From: Nostoc sp. GT001
GTDB lineage: Bacteria > Cyanobacteriota > Cyanobacteriia > Cyanobacteriales > Nostocaceae
Direction: 5' to 3'
Assembly: GCF_030382115.1 (NCBI RefSeq)
Contig: NZ_JAUDRJ010000003.1
Span: 6,300,171-6,332,099 of the forward strand
DNA length: 31,929 bases
In this document: positions 17,873 through 25,600 of the stretch, in pieces
Position numbering within the stretch: the first letter of the stretch is position 1
Layout of the letters: each line of letters begins with the position of its first letter
The notes under the pieces: model-generated
The model's database searches: none
What the model was told of the DNA's origin: nothing
What the model saw: the letters and a program-made list of their open reading frames with translations, nothing else
Translations under genes and position numbers: made by a program

Positions 17873-18412
17873 TCACAAATCAACGATGAAACTGTCTCGT
17901 AGATGAAAGTCAGCCTCCGCGCCTCGATGAGTTAACGCCCAGTAAGTCACCTCGCCATCTCTATGTTTAATAACTGTAGTAATGGCAACTTCAATTTCTT
18001 GTTCTGCCGAGACAATTTTATTCAAATCAACATTTAAAGCCAGTTCTAGACTATCAGCGTGATTCTGAACGCTAAACGGTAGCTTTTCAAAAGCTGTTTC
18101 TTCTTGCATCCCTTGACGATAGCCATCAAAACGATAGACATTCCAGTGTCCGGCGGGGGAGAGATTAAACTCCCAATACCGTGCAGAATCTTTGATACCA
18201 AGGAAGAATTCAAAGCAGGTGTCTTCCCACAATTCATGCTTGCGTGATGGTGCATTTGATGGTGGGTAAATTGCAATTTCTTTTAAGTCACCTCCAAGGT
18301 TGTAGTCAATGGCAAGTTGATTAGCATTTCGAGAGATATTGCCTGTAATTTTCAAATTAGAAAATAACTCAGTAGAAAAGAAAGGTTGCAGGGAAAATGT
18401 CTGCTTGTTCAT
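17873..18412 (-). CDS. DOMON-like domain protein
   Basis: This 179-residue protein has no signal peptide. The sequence is beta-rich, with the ELWEDTCFEFFLG strand and the YWEFNLSPAGHWNVYRF block that are typical of cyanobacterial DOMON-like (carbohydrate- or heme-binding beta-sandwich) proteins. The ATG overlaps the stop of the upstream kinase by four bases (ATGA), so the two are translated together. With a sugar-kinase partner, a carbohydrate-binding role is the more likely of the two options, but this is inference. Confidence 0.75.
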   Translation of the reverse strand: MNKQTFSLQPFFSTELFSNLKITGNISRNANQLAIDYNLGGDLKEIAIYPPSNAPSRKHELWEDTCFEFFLGIKDSARYWEFNLSPAGHWNVYRFDGYRQGMQEETAFEKLPFSVQNHADSLELALNVDLNKIVSAEQEIEVAITTVIKHRDGEVTYWALTHRGAEADFHLRDSFIVDL

Positions 18413-19527
18413 TTCATATCTTGGATAATTTTGCGAATCTGCGTTTCTTGAGATTCAATACTTTCGGTCAGCTTAAACTGGACGATCGCTCTTGCTAAAT
18501 TATGTTCTGGGTGCTTAACTTTAAAGTAGACATTCCCTGCTAAATAATCAGCAAAAAATCTCAGTCCTAGTTCAAAAGTAATTAGACGGATGGCATCATA
18601 GATGTATGCATAATCATTTTCGGTCAGAAATGCTTTAGCCACAGCGAGATAACCCTGGAGGATTTCCTGACATAAATCGGTATCGAAATAAATACTTTCC
18701 CAATTTTCGGTTTCTTCACCAGCCGGATTGCAACCCGATCGCAGACAATCACCAATATCGTAATGTACCAGACCGGGTTTTACGGTGTCCAGGTCGATGA
18801 CACTAACGGCTTGCTGGGTAACAATGTCAAACATCACGTTATTAATTTTGGGATCGCCGTGCATCAGACGCAGAGGTAGCTTGCCTTCAGCTTTGGCATT
18901 TTCTAGGATATGTGCAAAGGTTTGGCGATCACTAACAAACTGTAAACAATAATTAACTTCCGAAGATTGACGCACACTAGTTTTTGGCAAAACTTCCTCG
19001 TAATGCTGGAGATAAAAGGGTGTAATATGAAACCCTTCGAGGGTGTCAGCTAGTTTTTCTGCTGGCAAATCACTGATTAAATTGTGGAACATCCCCAAGG
19101 CATAACCGATTTCTTTCGCGTGGGAGCGATCGCGCATACTATCAAAGGACTGGGAGCCTTCAATAAAGCTGATTGCCCGCCAAAATGAGCCGTCTGCATC
19201 CTTCCAATGGTCTTGAGCGTTTTTGGTCAACAGTACGCGTGGCACTTCCCAGCGACGATTCAGGGGTGTATCCTGCAACCTTTTTTGAACGTGTTCAGTT
19301 AAGGTACGCATATTCTGCATAATCAGTTGTGGCTGACGAAACACTTGCGTGTTAATGCGTTGCAGGACAAAATGTTGTTCTTTTGAGGAATCTAGAGTTG
19401 CTAAAAAAGTGTCATTGATATTACCACTGCCAAATGCTTTAACGCCTGTAACCTTTCCCAGTTGGGCGAATTGGTTAGCGATCGCCACCAGATTTTCTGC
19501 ACCGTGTGTATTAAATTCTTCTATCAT
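18409..19527 (-). CDS. N-acetylhexosamine-1-kinase-like phosphotransferase (APH fold)
   Basis: This 372-residue cytoplasmic kinase of the aminoglycoside/choline phosphotransferase fold has a Gly-containing loop followed by NINDTF (about 34-41), FVLQRINTQVF (the ATP-contact Gln/Arg strand), the catalytic loop HGDPKINN (223-230) and the metal-binding IDLDT (244-248). The wording of these motifs is that of NahK-type enzymes, which phosphorylate the anomeric hydroxyl of N-acetylhexosamines. Antibiotic resistance is unlikely. It is the first gene of a two-gene operon with the DOMON-like protein. Confidence 0.78.
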   Translation of the reverse strand: MIEEFNTHGAENLVAIANQFAQLGKVTGVKAFGSGNINDTFLATLDSSKEQHFVLQRINTQVFRQPQLIMQNMRTLTEHVQKRLQDTPLNRRWEVPRVLLTKNAQDHWKDADGSFWRAISFIEGSQSFDSMRDRSHAKEIGYALGMFHNLISDLPAEKLADTLEGFHITPFYLQHYEEVLPKTSVRQSSEVNYCLQFVSDRQTFAHILENAKAEGKLPLRLMHGDPKINNVMFDIVTQQAVSVIDLDTVKPGLVHYDIGDCLRSGCNPAGEETENWESIYFDTDLCQEILQGYLAVAKAFLTENDYAYIYDAIRLITFELGLRFFADYLAGNVYFKVKHPEHNLARAIVQFKLTESIESQETQIRKIIQDMK

Positions 19528-19822
19528 CAGTTTGACCTGTACTACTCCTCACGTACATTGCACGAAAGCAATAGGGGATATCGTAGCGCAAGTATCAAGA
19601 TAATTCGTAATTCGTAATACTTCGGCTTACCTCGGCTCCGCTCGGCACAAGTCGCTCAGTACAAGTTTGTAATTCGTAATTGATTAACGAGATGTCAATT
19701 ATGAATTTTTAAAAGTACTACAGCAATTCTGAACCATTTGTGAAAAACAAGATCCCCGACTTTTCAAAAAAGTCGAGGATCTGCGGGTTGCAATTCTTGT
19801 CAACCCCGTGCTAGTTCAACAG
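19528..19822. repeat. Repeat-filled spacer
   Basis: It contains AATTCGTAATTCGTAAT-type repeats (about 19602-19618 and 19668-19682) around a CTCGGCTCCGCTCGG stretch (about 19631-19645), a mosaic common in Nostoc genomes. The palindrome listed separately at 19751-19781 follows. There is no gene. Confidence 0.5.
19751..19781 (-). terminator. Palindromic terminator (dispersed repeat copy 3)
   Basis: 14-base arms starting GATCCCCGACTTTT with one mismatch, which becomes a G-U pair in the - strand RNA. It lies 42 bp past the stop of the - strand Tudor-knot gene, so it is well placed to end that transcript. Confidence 0.65.
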
Positions 19823-21136
19823 TTAGGAAATCTCATCGCTATCAACCCACTCATCATAAGATGAGTCATAACCAACGTAGTGAAGAAAGTATTGCTGACC
19901 TTGGATTTGCTGAATTGTTGCGGAATACCAAGCCTCTTGGTCATCATCCCAACATTTTACCTTTTGACCTACTGCATATCCATTTTCATCAGTGGAGCGA
20001 AGATCGCGAGTCCGAATGTCATCTTCGCCTACCCACTCGTCATAAGATGAACCATAACCAAGGTAATGAACAAAGAACTGGTCATCTTGGATTTTCTCAA
20101 TAGTTCCTTGATACCAATCCTCTTCATCATTATCCCAGACTTCTACTGTTTTGCTGACTTCATACTGAGTCTTATCTGATTTATCTGATTTAACGGCAGA
20201 TGAGACATCTTGAATCGGCTTTTGTTCCTCTTGTTTGATTTCCTCTTTTACTAGAGCATAAGCTTGCAAAATCAAACTGCGAGTGACAGTTTGAATTCCT
20301 GTATGCTCGTAGTAATTGGTAGTTTGATCTAGGAATGCTGCAACTAAATCTAAATTATCATCAGCAATCTGAATAAAATTACCCAAATTACTAGAAATTG
20401 ATTGCGGGGTTATGCCTGTCCTAGATACTAAATTATTCATCCAGCCTTGCACGGAGTTGAAACCCTGACTGATAAAACCAACTTTATCAGAAGGATTGCT
20501 GCCTGGAAGAAAGTTATTAACGGCTAAGAAAACCGGATTTTGAGTTATTGCATTAGCATCAGTACCACTAATAACTCCGTGAATTTTGCTGAGAAAGTCA
20601 GGGCCTAAGGGCAGAATTCCATCTAGACAAACCAAAGCTACCATACGCATTAGAGATGCATTTTGATAGTTGTTAGTCAGGGAATTAGCAAACTCTTGGG
20701 GATTAGGTTGAGGAATGCCATTTAGTTTGCAAAAGGCGATGATTTCGACAGCAATTTTTAATACTAAGTCAATGGATTGAGTGACATCGGCTTTGGGAGT
20801 AATGTTGCCTAAAAAAGAAAGAAAGCCGATTTTTTCACTAACTTTATTCGCTAAAGCCGCCGCTGCCATCGCTGTGTCTGCTTTATCAATTGTTTGATAA
20901 AGTTTGATGGCAAACTGGTAGCCTTTTTGAGGATCTTGGTATAAAGTAACAGCGCGATCGCGGATTTTTTGAATTACCTTAGCATCGGTAACTCCTGTAA
21001 TGGCGCGGATATTATTGTCAAACCCCGTTAAATTGCTCCATTCACCTGGTGCTACATAATCAAGAGCCTTTAACACTTTGACAGTAATATTGTCAGTCGG
21101 TAACTCGTCAACCAACTGAATAATTGATTTATCCAT
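19823..21136 (-). CDS. Helical protein with two C-terminal Tudor-knot-like modules
   Basis: This 437-residue protein has an N-terminal ~300 residues that are alpha-helical and not recognised, a charged linker (about 300-325, KSDKSDKTQ), and two tandem ~52-residue modules at about 325-377 and 385-437. Both modules follow the same plan, VWDNDEEDWYQGTIEKI...VHYLGYGSSYDEWV and CWDDDQEAWYSATIQQI...LHYVGYDSSYDEWV, the aromatic-cage pattern of Tudor-knot / chromo-barrel folds (W-Y...HY.G...Y.EWV). In eukaryotes these bind methylated Lys or RNA; the bacterial ligand is unknown. I chose ATG 21136 because GAGGA at 21144-21148 lies 7 nt before it. An in-frame ATG at 21190 would add 18 residues (CSEPCCNDIW...) and has no such site. 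Confidence 0.8.
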   Translation of the reverse strand: MDKSIIQLVDELPTDNITVKVLKALDYVAPGEWSNLTGFDNNIRAITGVTDAKVIQKIRDRAVTLYQDPQKGYQFAIKLYQTIDKADTAMAAAALANKVSEKIGFLSFLGNITPKADVTQSIDLVLKIAVEIIAFCKLNGIPQPNPQEFANSLTNNYQNASLMRMVALVCLDGILPLGPDFLSKIHGVISGTDANAITQNPVFLAVNNFLPGSNPSDKVGFISQGFNSVQGWMNNLVSRTGITPQSISSNLGNFIQIADDNLDLVAAFLDQTTNYYEHTGIQTVTRSLILQAYALVKEEIKQEEQKPIQDVSSAVKSDKSDKTQYEVSKTVEVWDNDEEDWYQGTIEKIQDDQFFVHYLGYGSSYDEWVGEDDIRTRDLRSTDENGYAVGQKVKCWDDDQEAWYSATIQQIQGQQYFLHYVGYDSSYDEWVDSDEIS

Positions 21137-21491
21137 CAGCCGATCCTCAAAACTCCAGATATCGTTACAACACGGTTCGGAGCAGCCCATATCTAGCGCT
21201 GGGCAATTGCTGAACCGTATTTATAGAGTTCCCCAACCTGACCAAAAAATAACGATGTTAGTAACAGACGCTACATCTAAATATATTGCAAAGGCGATCG
21301 CATCCCAAACGCAAAGCTGAATCAACTGCTTGAGTCTGCGAGGGATGCGCTCGCTTTCCAGACAAAACCCAGATGCATTGACAAACCTAGACGCAGACAG
21401 CAATTTTGAATCCAAAATGGTATTATTTTGGCAAAACCACGTTTTGACGCACAGCACGCTTGCGTAGGCGTAGCCCGCACTTCGGCTGCGC
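21137..21491. other. Spacer without recognisable gene
   Basis: Leader of the Tudor-knot gene, then sequence with no protein similarity I can see. It ends in a dispersed repeat (GCTTGCGTAGGCGTAGCCCG, about 21458-21477) that abuts the decayed gene to its right. A - strand reading frame without stops through 21221-21580 runs across this repeat and looks fortuitous. Confidence 0.4.
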
Positions 21492-21839
21492 TCAGTGACC
21501 ATCGTAGACATCGCTTTTTCGAGTACCTCCAGCCATCTGATACTCATGGCTATTGTTGCCATATTTATAAGCAGTACCACGCAAAATTTTCTCAGAATAG
21601 TCTGCTAAATCCTGTTCATTTTCAACGAGCTGGGTTAGTAAGACATCAATAGTAGAGAGAGTGGTATTGTATGCTTCTAGAGATTTTCGGAGACTTTCGA
21701 TTTTTTCAGTATAATCTTTGACTGTTAAGCTCTCTCCGACATCGAGAGTTGGACTAATAGATTTAATGCTTGCTAAGCGAAAGTTGCTACAGCTTGCGCG
21801 AAACGCGGAAACGTTAAAGCAGAAGTTGCTGCAAGCAAA
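21492..21839 (-). pseudogene. Decayed small coiled-coil gene (cyanobacterial conserved type)
   Basis: Reading the - strand gives a convincing protein stretch: SISPTLDVGESLTVKDY, then a heptad-like coiled coil (TEKIESLRKSLEAY...LVENEQDLADYSEKIL) and the ending KYGNNSHEYQMAGGTRKSD. That ending is typical, to my memory, of a ~100-residue conserved cyanobacterial family that continues with a basic tail. Here the tail is cut after RKSD by a repeat giving VYDGH and a stop. No ATG or GTG exists in frame; only a TTG at 21839 inside repeat-like GCAACTT/GCTT sequence. Both ends therefore appear replaced by repeats. Family resemblance is from memory. Confidence 0.55.
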
Positions 21840-21865
21840 GTGGAAGTTGTTACAAGATTCAGTCG

Positions 21866-21912
21866 CTCCCTTCGACTTCGCTCAGGGAGCTTTCGACTTC
21901 GCTCAGGGAGCG
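21866..21912. repeat. Tandem 20-bp repeat with palindromic ends
   Basis: TTCGACTTCGCTCAGGGAGC occurs at 21872-21891 and again at 21893-21912, and the first copy is preceded by GCTCCC, so it can form a hairpin. The same unit makes the larger palindrome at 22273-22314. It overlaps the 3' end of the GIY-YIG gene. Confidence 0.65.
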
Positions 21913-22235
21913 GGAGCGTTTTTGTGGTCGAAGCTAGTCAGCCTACTGTAATGAGTTTCATTTTGACATTCGGCTAACTTATGCAACAAATTTGTATCCC
22001 CTGAAATTAAAGCTTGCTTCTTTTTTCGATTCCAACCTTGGACTTGTTTCTCACGCTCAAAAGCATCCACCACAGACTGATAATACTCGCAGAAAACCAG
22101 CTTTACAGGCAACCGTTTTGCCGTGTGGTTTGCGCCCTTACCTTGTTGATGTTGCCACAGCCGCCGCTCAAGATCCGTTGTACTACCCGTGTAGTAACTA
22201 CCATCAGCACATTCAAGAATGTACATATAAGCCAT
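21903..22235 (-). CDS. GIY-YIG nuclease-domain protein (URI/YhbQ type)
   Basis: This is a 110-residue single-domain protein. The motif YMYILECADGSYYTGST is the GIY-YIG core, followed by DLERRLWQHQQGKGANHT with the catalytic-type Arg, and AFEREKQVQGWNRKKKQALI with the metal-binding Glu. Stand-alone members are thought to act on DNA in repair or mobile contexts, but the role is unproven. I start at ATG 22235 (MAYMYIL). A longer frame from 22316 adds 27 residues encoded by the palindromic repeat upstream and is unlikely. The last ~10 residues (SFDHKNAPAP) are also repeat-derived, so the C-terminus is not native. Confidence 0.82.
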   Translation of the reverse strand: MAYMYILECADGSYYTGSTTDLERRLWQHQQGKGANHTAKRLPVKLVFCEYYQSVVDAFEREKQVQGWNRKKKQALISGDTNLLHKLAECQNETHYSRLTSFDHKNAPAP

Positions 22236-22272
22236 AAATTGATTTGCGCGATCGCTTTCTATTAGAAAAAGC

Positions 22273-22314
22273 GTTCCCTGAGCGAAGTTGAAGGGAACAC
22301 TTCGCTCAGGGAAC
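22273..22314. repeat. 42-bp palindrome
   Basis: Perfect 16-base arms (GTTCCCTGAGCGAAGT and its complement) flank a 10-base loop. It is the same repeat unit as the tandem pair at 21872-21912. Confidence 0.75.
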
Positions 22315-22506
22315 ACTCCTTCTGAATTTTCATCATCCTTGTAAAACTTGAACAGGAGTGAACTTTAAATCAGCAAATACCAGTGAAGCGATCGCTCCGA
22401 AATACCGAAAGTGCGATCGCCTGTTTTAATCAGTACAATTGCAGTAGCAGTAATTGATTTCCTTAAGCAAAACGTTCTCTCAACAAGACGTTCCCTGAGC
22501 GGAGTC

Positions 22507-22531
22507 GTTCGCGTAGCGTCCCGCAGGGAAG
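22507..22531. repeat. Dispersed repeat, GTTCGCG-GCGTCTCC family (copy 2)
   Basis: The variant GTTCGCGTAGCGTCCCGC followed by AGGGAAG lies just after the C-terminus of the WD40 gene (- strand stop at 22540). Confidence 0.45.
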
Positions 22532-22663
22532 GGAACATTCTAATTGCTCTTAGTACCAATGCCATCGCAGAGGTGCTTGTCGCTCACATTGGGATTTGAT
22601 TGTAAATAACCACGTAGCCTAGCGCAACTGTAGACAATTAAATCATCTAGGTTATTTGGGTAC

Positions 22664-24394
22664 ACCTTCCAGAGTTTGACGCTATTGTCCCAACTAGCAG
22701 AAGCGATGGTCTTGCCATCTGGGCTAAATGCTACACTATGGACTGATGACTTATGCCCGTTGAAAGTGGTGATTTCTTTACCTGTAGCCGTGTCCCAGAG
22801 TTTCACGGTGTTGTCAGAACTACCGGAAGCGATGGTCTTGCCATCCGGGTTAAATGCTATGCTACTGACCACTTCGCTATGCCCCGTGAGGGTATTGATT
22901 TCTTTACCTGTAACCGCATCCCAGAGTTTGACGTTGTTGTCAGCACTACCAGAGGCGATGGTCTGGCCATCGGGGCTAAATGCTATGCTATGAACTGAGC
23001 CACTATGCCCATTGAAAGTAGTGATTTCTTTACCTGTAGCCGCATTCCAAAGTTTGACGCTTCCGTCAAGACTAGCAGAAGCGATGATTTTGCCATCAGG
23101 GCTAAATGCTACACTATAGACAGATTTGCTATGCCCCTTGGGGGTGGAGATGGGTTTACCTGTAGATGCGTCCCAGAGTTTCATTGTTTTGTCCTCACTA
23201 GCGGAAGCAATGGTCTTGCCATTAGGGCTAAATGCTACACTATAGACCGATTTGCTATGCTCCTTGAGGGTGGAGATGGGTTTACCTGTAGCCGCATCCC
23301 AGAGTTTGATGCTGTTGTCCCAACTAGCAGAAGCAATAGTCTTGCCATCCGGGCTAAATGCTACCTCATTGACCCTATCACTATGCCCCTTGAGGGTGGT
23401 GATTTCTTTACCTGTAGCTGCATCCAAGAGTTTCACTGTTGTGTCAAGATTACCAGAAGCGATGGTCTTGCCATCCGGGCTAAATGCTACGCTCAAGACC
23501 GCAGCCGAGACCGCAGCGTTATCCCCCTTGAGGGTGGAGAGTTCTTTACCTGTAGTCGCATCCCAGAGTTTGGTGGTATTGTCCGCACTAGCAGAAGCGA
23601 TCATCTTGCCATCGGGGCTAAATGCTACCTCAGTGACCGCAACGCTATGTCCCTTGAGGGTGGAGATGGCGTTACCTGTAGCCGCATCCCAGAGTTTCAT
23701 CGTTTTGTCAGAACCACCAGAAGCGATGATCTTGCCATCCGGGCTAAATGCTAAACTATAGACCGATTGGCCTTCATAGATGGTAGAGATGGTTTTACCT
23801 GTAGCCGTGTTCCAGAGTGTGATGATTCTGCCAAAACCACCAGAAGCGATGATCTTGCCATCCGGGCTAAATGCTACCTCAGTGACCGCAGCGTTATCGT
23901 TCTTGAGGGTGGAGATGGCTTTACCTGTAGCCGCATCCCAGAGTGTGACACCCTTGGTCCAATTACCAGAAGCAATGAGTTTGCCATCCGGGCTAAATGC
24001 TACGCTATTGACCTCAACGTTATCCTCCTTGAGGGTGGAAATGGGTTTGCCTGTAGCCGCATCCCAGAGTTTCATTGTTTTGTCCTTACTAGCAGAAGCA
24101 ATGGTCTTGCCATCCGGGCTAAATGCTACACTATAGACCAATTCGCTATGCCCCTTGAGGGTGGAAATGGGTTTACCTGTAGCCACATCCCAGAGTTTAA
24201 GGCTCTTATCAGCACTAGCAGAAGCAATGGTCTTGCCATTGGGGCTAAATGCTACGCTACTGACCCTATCACTATGCCCCTTGAGGGTGGTGATTTCTTT
24301 ACTTGTAGCTGCATCCAAGAGTTTCACTGTTGTGTCATTACCAGAAGCGATGGTCTTGCCATCCGGGCTAAATGCTACGCTATGACCTTCCAAA
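22664..24394 (-). repeat. WD40 repeat array, 14 units of ~126 bp
   Basis: DNA units read in the + direction share TTGCCATCCGGGCTAAATGC, with very high conservation, indicating recent expansion or gene conversion. Repeats 1-3 match repeats 8-10 in detail: 1 and 8 both have KLLDAAT instead of KLWDAAT followed by KEITTLKGHSDRV, and 3 and 10 share DKTMKLWDA. This points to duplication of a whole seven-blade block. Repeat 1 lacks one residue relative to repeat 8 (GNDTT against GNLDTT). Confidence 0.9.
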
Positions 24395-25595
24395 CGGTTT
24401 CGCTCCTGCACATTGTAAATTGCTCGTTGGAGTGCTATTAAAACTTGCTGATTAACCGTTTCCTTTAGATTAGCAGCCTTAAGTGGTCTACCTGAAAGTT
24501 GTCTCCCTGACTGTAGAGCTGCAACCGCAGCCTCAAGTTGCCTATCCAACAATAGGGAAGCTTCAGAACTTTGCGCCAGAGCAATGATACTTTGTTGTGT
24601 TGCTTCCCTGGCTTTGTTTTGGGCATCATACCATTGATAACCCGCAAAGATAGCTACTCCAGCTAACCCCATACTAAACAAAGTAACAATTCGATTTTGC
24701 CGCTTTGCTGCTGCTAACTTTTCTTGTTGGCGTTCTTTCTCTTCTCGCTCAAGGCGATTTCTTAATTCTTGACTCTCCTGAATGTATTTCTCCGCTACCC
24801 CATTCAGCATTTGCCAATCACCAAATCTAGTTAAATATGCCTCTGCTACTGCTAATCTGTCATCTTTTCTGAGAAACCCTGGCTTTTTCTCATTCCTCTC
24901 CCATTCTTGGGCTTCCGCTTCAATCTGTCGCTCAAGGGCTATTCCCAACTTATATTCCTCTTTCCACTCCCGCAACATTTGCCAATGGCGGATTAAGGCT
25001 TCGTGGACAACATCTAAAATTACATCCTGGGAATCCGGCTCATCTCTCTTCGTAATTAATCGTGCATCTTTATCGGCTAACTTCTCACTCACCTGTTGCA
25101 AAAGTTCCAAGGAATGATGAGAATTAACCAACTCGCGTAAACGCACGCGCCGCCTAACATCTGTGGTTTCTCCCATTTGCGTTAATTCTAGAAAAATCCG
25201 CCGCGCCACAATTTTTTCTGTTGCTGAAAGACTTTCGTAAACTGCATCGGCGCGTTTTTGTAGCGTTCCTTCCACCCCGCCTAAATCCTCATAAATTTTC
25301 AGGCTGAGAACCTCATCGCCTTGATTTCTCGACTCACGCCACAATTCTGTCAAGGTATATTGCAGCAAAGGCAAACTTCCGGGGTAATCTTCAACATCAT
25401 TAATTAGTTGCTGTTTTAACCTTCCTTCAATCCCTAAACCTACCCAATCAGCCGGTTTAGTAATGGCTTCTTCAATTTCCTCACGGGTTAAGTGTTCGAC
25501 GTTGATGTAAGGTTTATTAATTCTGCCCGCAAATTTGGGATATTCTCGCCATCTCCCCCGAAAATCCGATCGCATCCCAATGAAAATATAGAGGT

Positions 25596-25600
25596 TATCT
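25596..25600. repeat. Target site duplication, left copy (TATCT)
   Basis: TATCT (AGATA on the gene strand) directly borders the insertion sequence and is identical to 27053-27057. Confidence 0.85.

Larger units (their letters stand above)
22236..22539. other. Repeat-rich spacer upstream of the GIY-YIG gene
   Basis: It holds two HIP1 sites (near 22388 and 22413), the 42-bp palindrome listed below and a GTTCGCGTAGCGTCCCGC repeat at 22507-22531 that belongs to the family at 13258 and 30443. I see no gene. Confidence 0.5.
22540..25600 (-). pseudogene. 3' part of a split caspase-nSTAND-WD40 gene: NTPase C-terminus, TM helix and 14 WD40 repeats
   Basis: The coding frame is open from the insertion-sequence border: DNLYIFIGMRSDFRGRW is the sensor strand of an nSTAND NTPase cut from its Walker motifs by the element. 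Then come the helical C-terminal part of the STAND module (to about residue 265 counted from Met at 25575), a coiled coil (about 262-293), one membrane helix (296-313), and 14 WD40 repeats of about 42 residues (VAFSPDGKTIASAS...KLWDAATGK), i.e. two seven-blade propellers, spanning about 22664-24394. The ending NPNVSDKHLCDGIGT is the usual C-terminus of this family. In the intact protein the propellers would sense a ligand and relieve the caspase. A truncated product could start at ATG 25575, but without its own promoter it is probably silent. Confidence 0.88.

Noticed and set aside
21221..21580. 119-codon - strand frame
   Set aside because: It runs through a dispersed repeat and antisense or out of frame to the coiled-coil remnant; no recognisable protein.
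22664..24394. Regular ~126-bp repeats considered as a CRISPR-like array
   Set aside because: Units are fully coding, too long, and lack unique spacers; they encode WD40 blades.
23005..24441. Long + strand open frames opposite the WD40 array (repeating FTCSRIPEF or LPSGLNA patterns)
   Set aside because: They mirror the ~126-bp WD40 repeat on the other strand; periodicity and composition come from the real gene, and there is no start context.
25575..25600. Treating the ATG at 25575 as the natural start of a stand-alone WD40 protein
   Set aside because: The frame continues upstream as DNLYIFIG to the exact border of the insertion sequence and joins the caspase half in frame.
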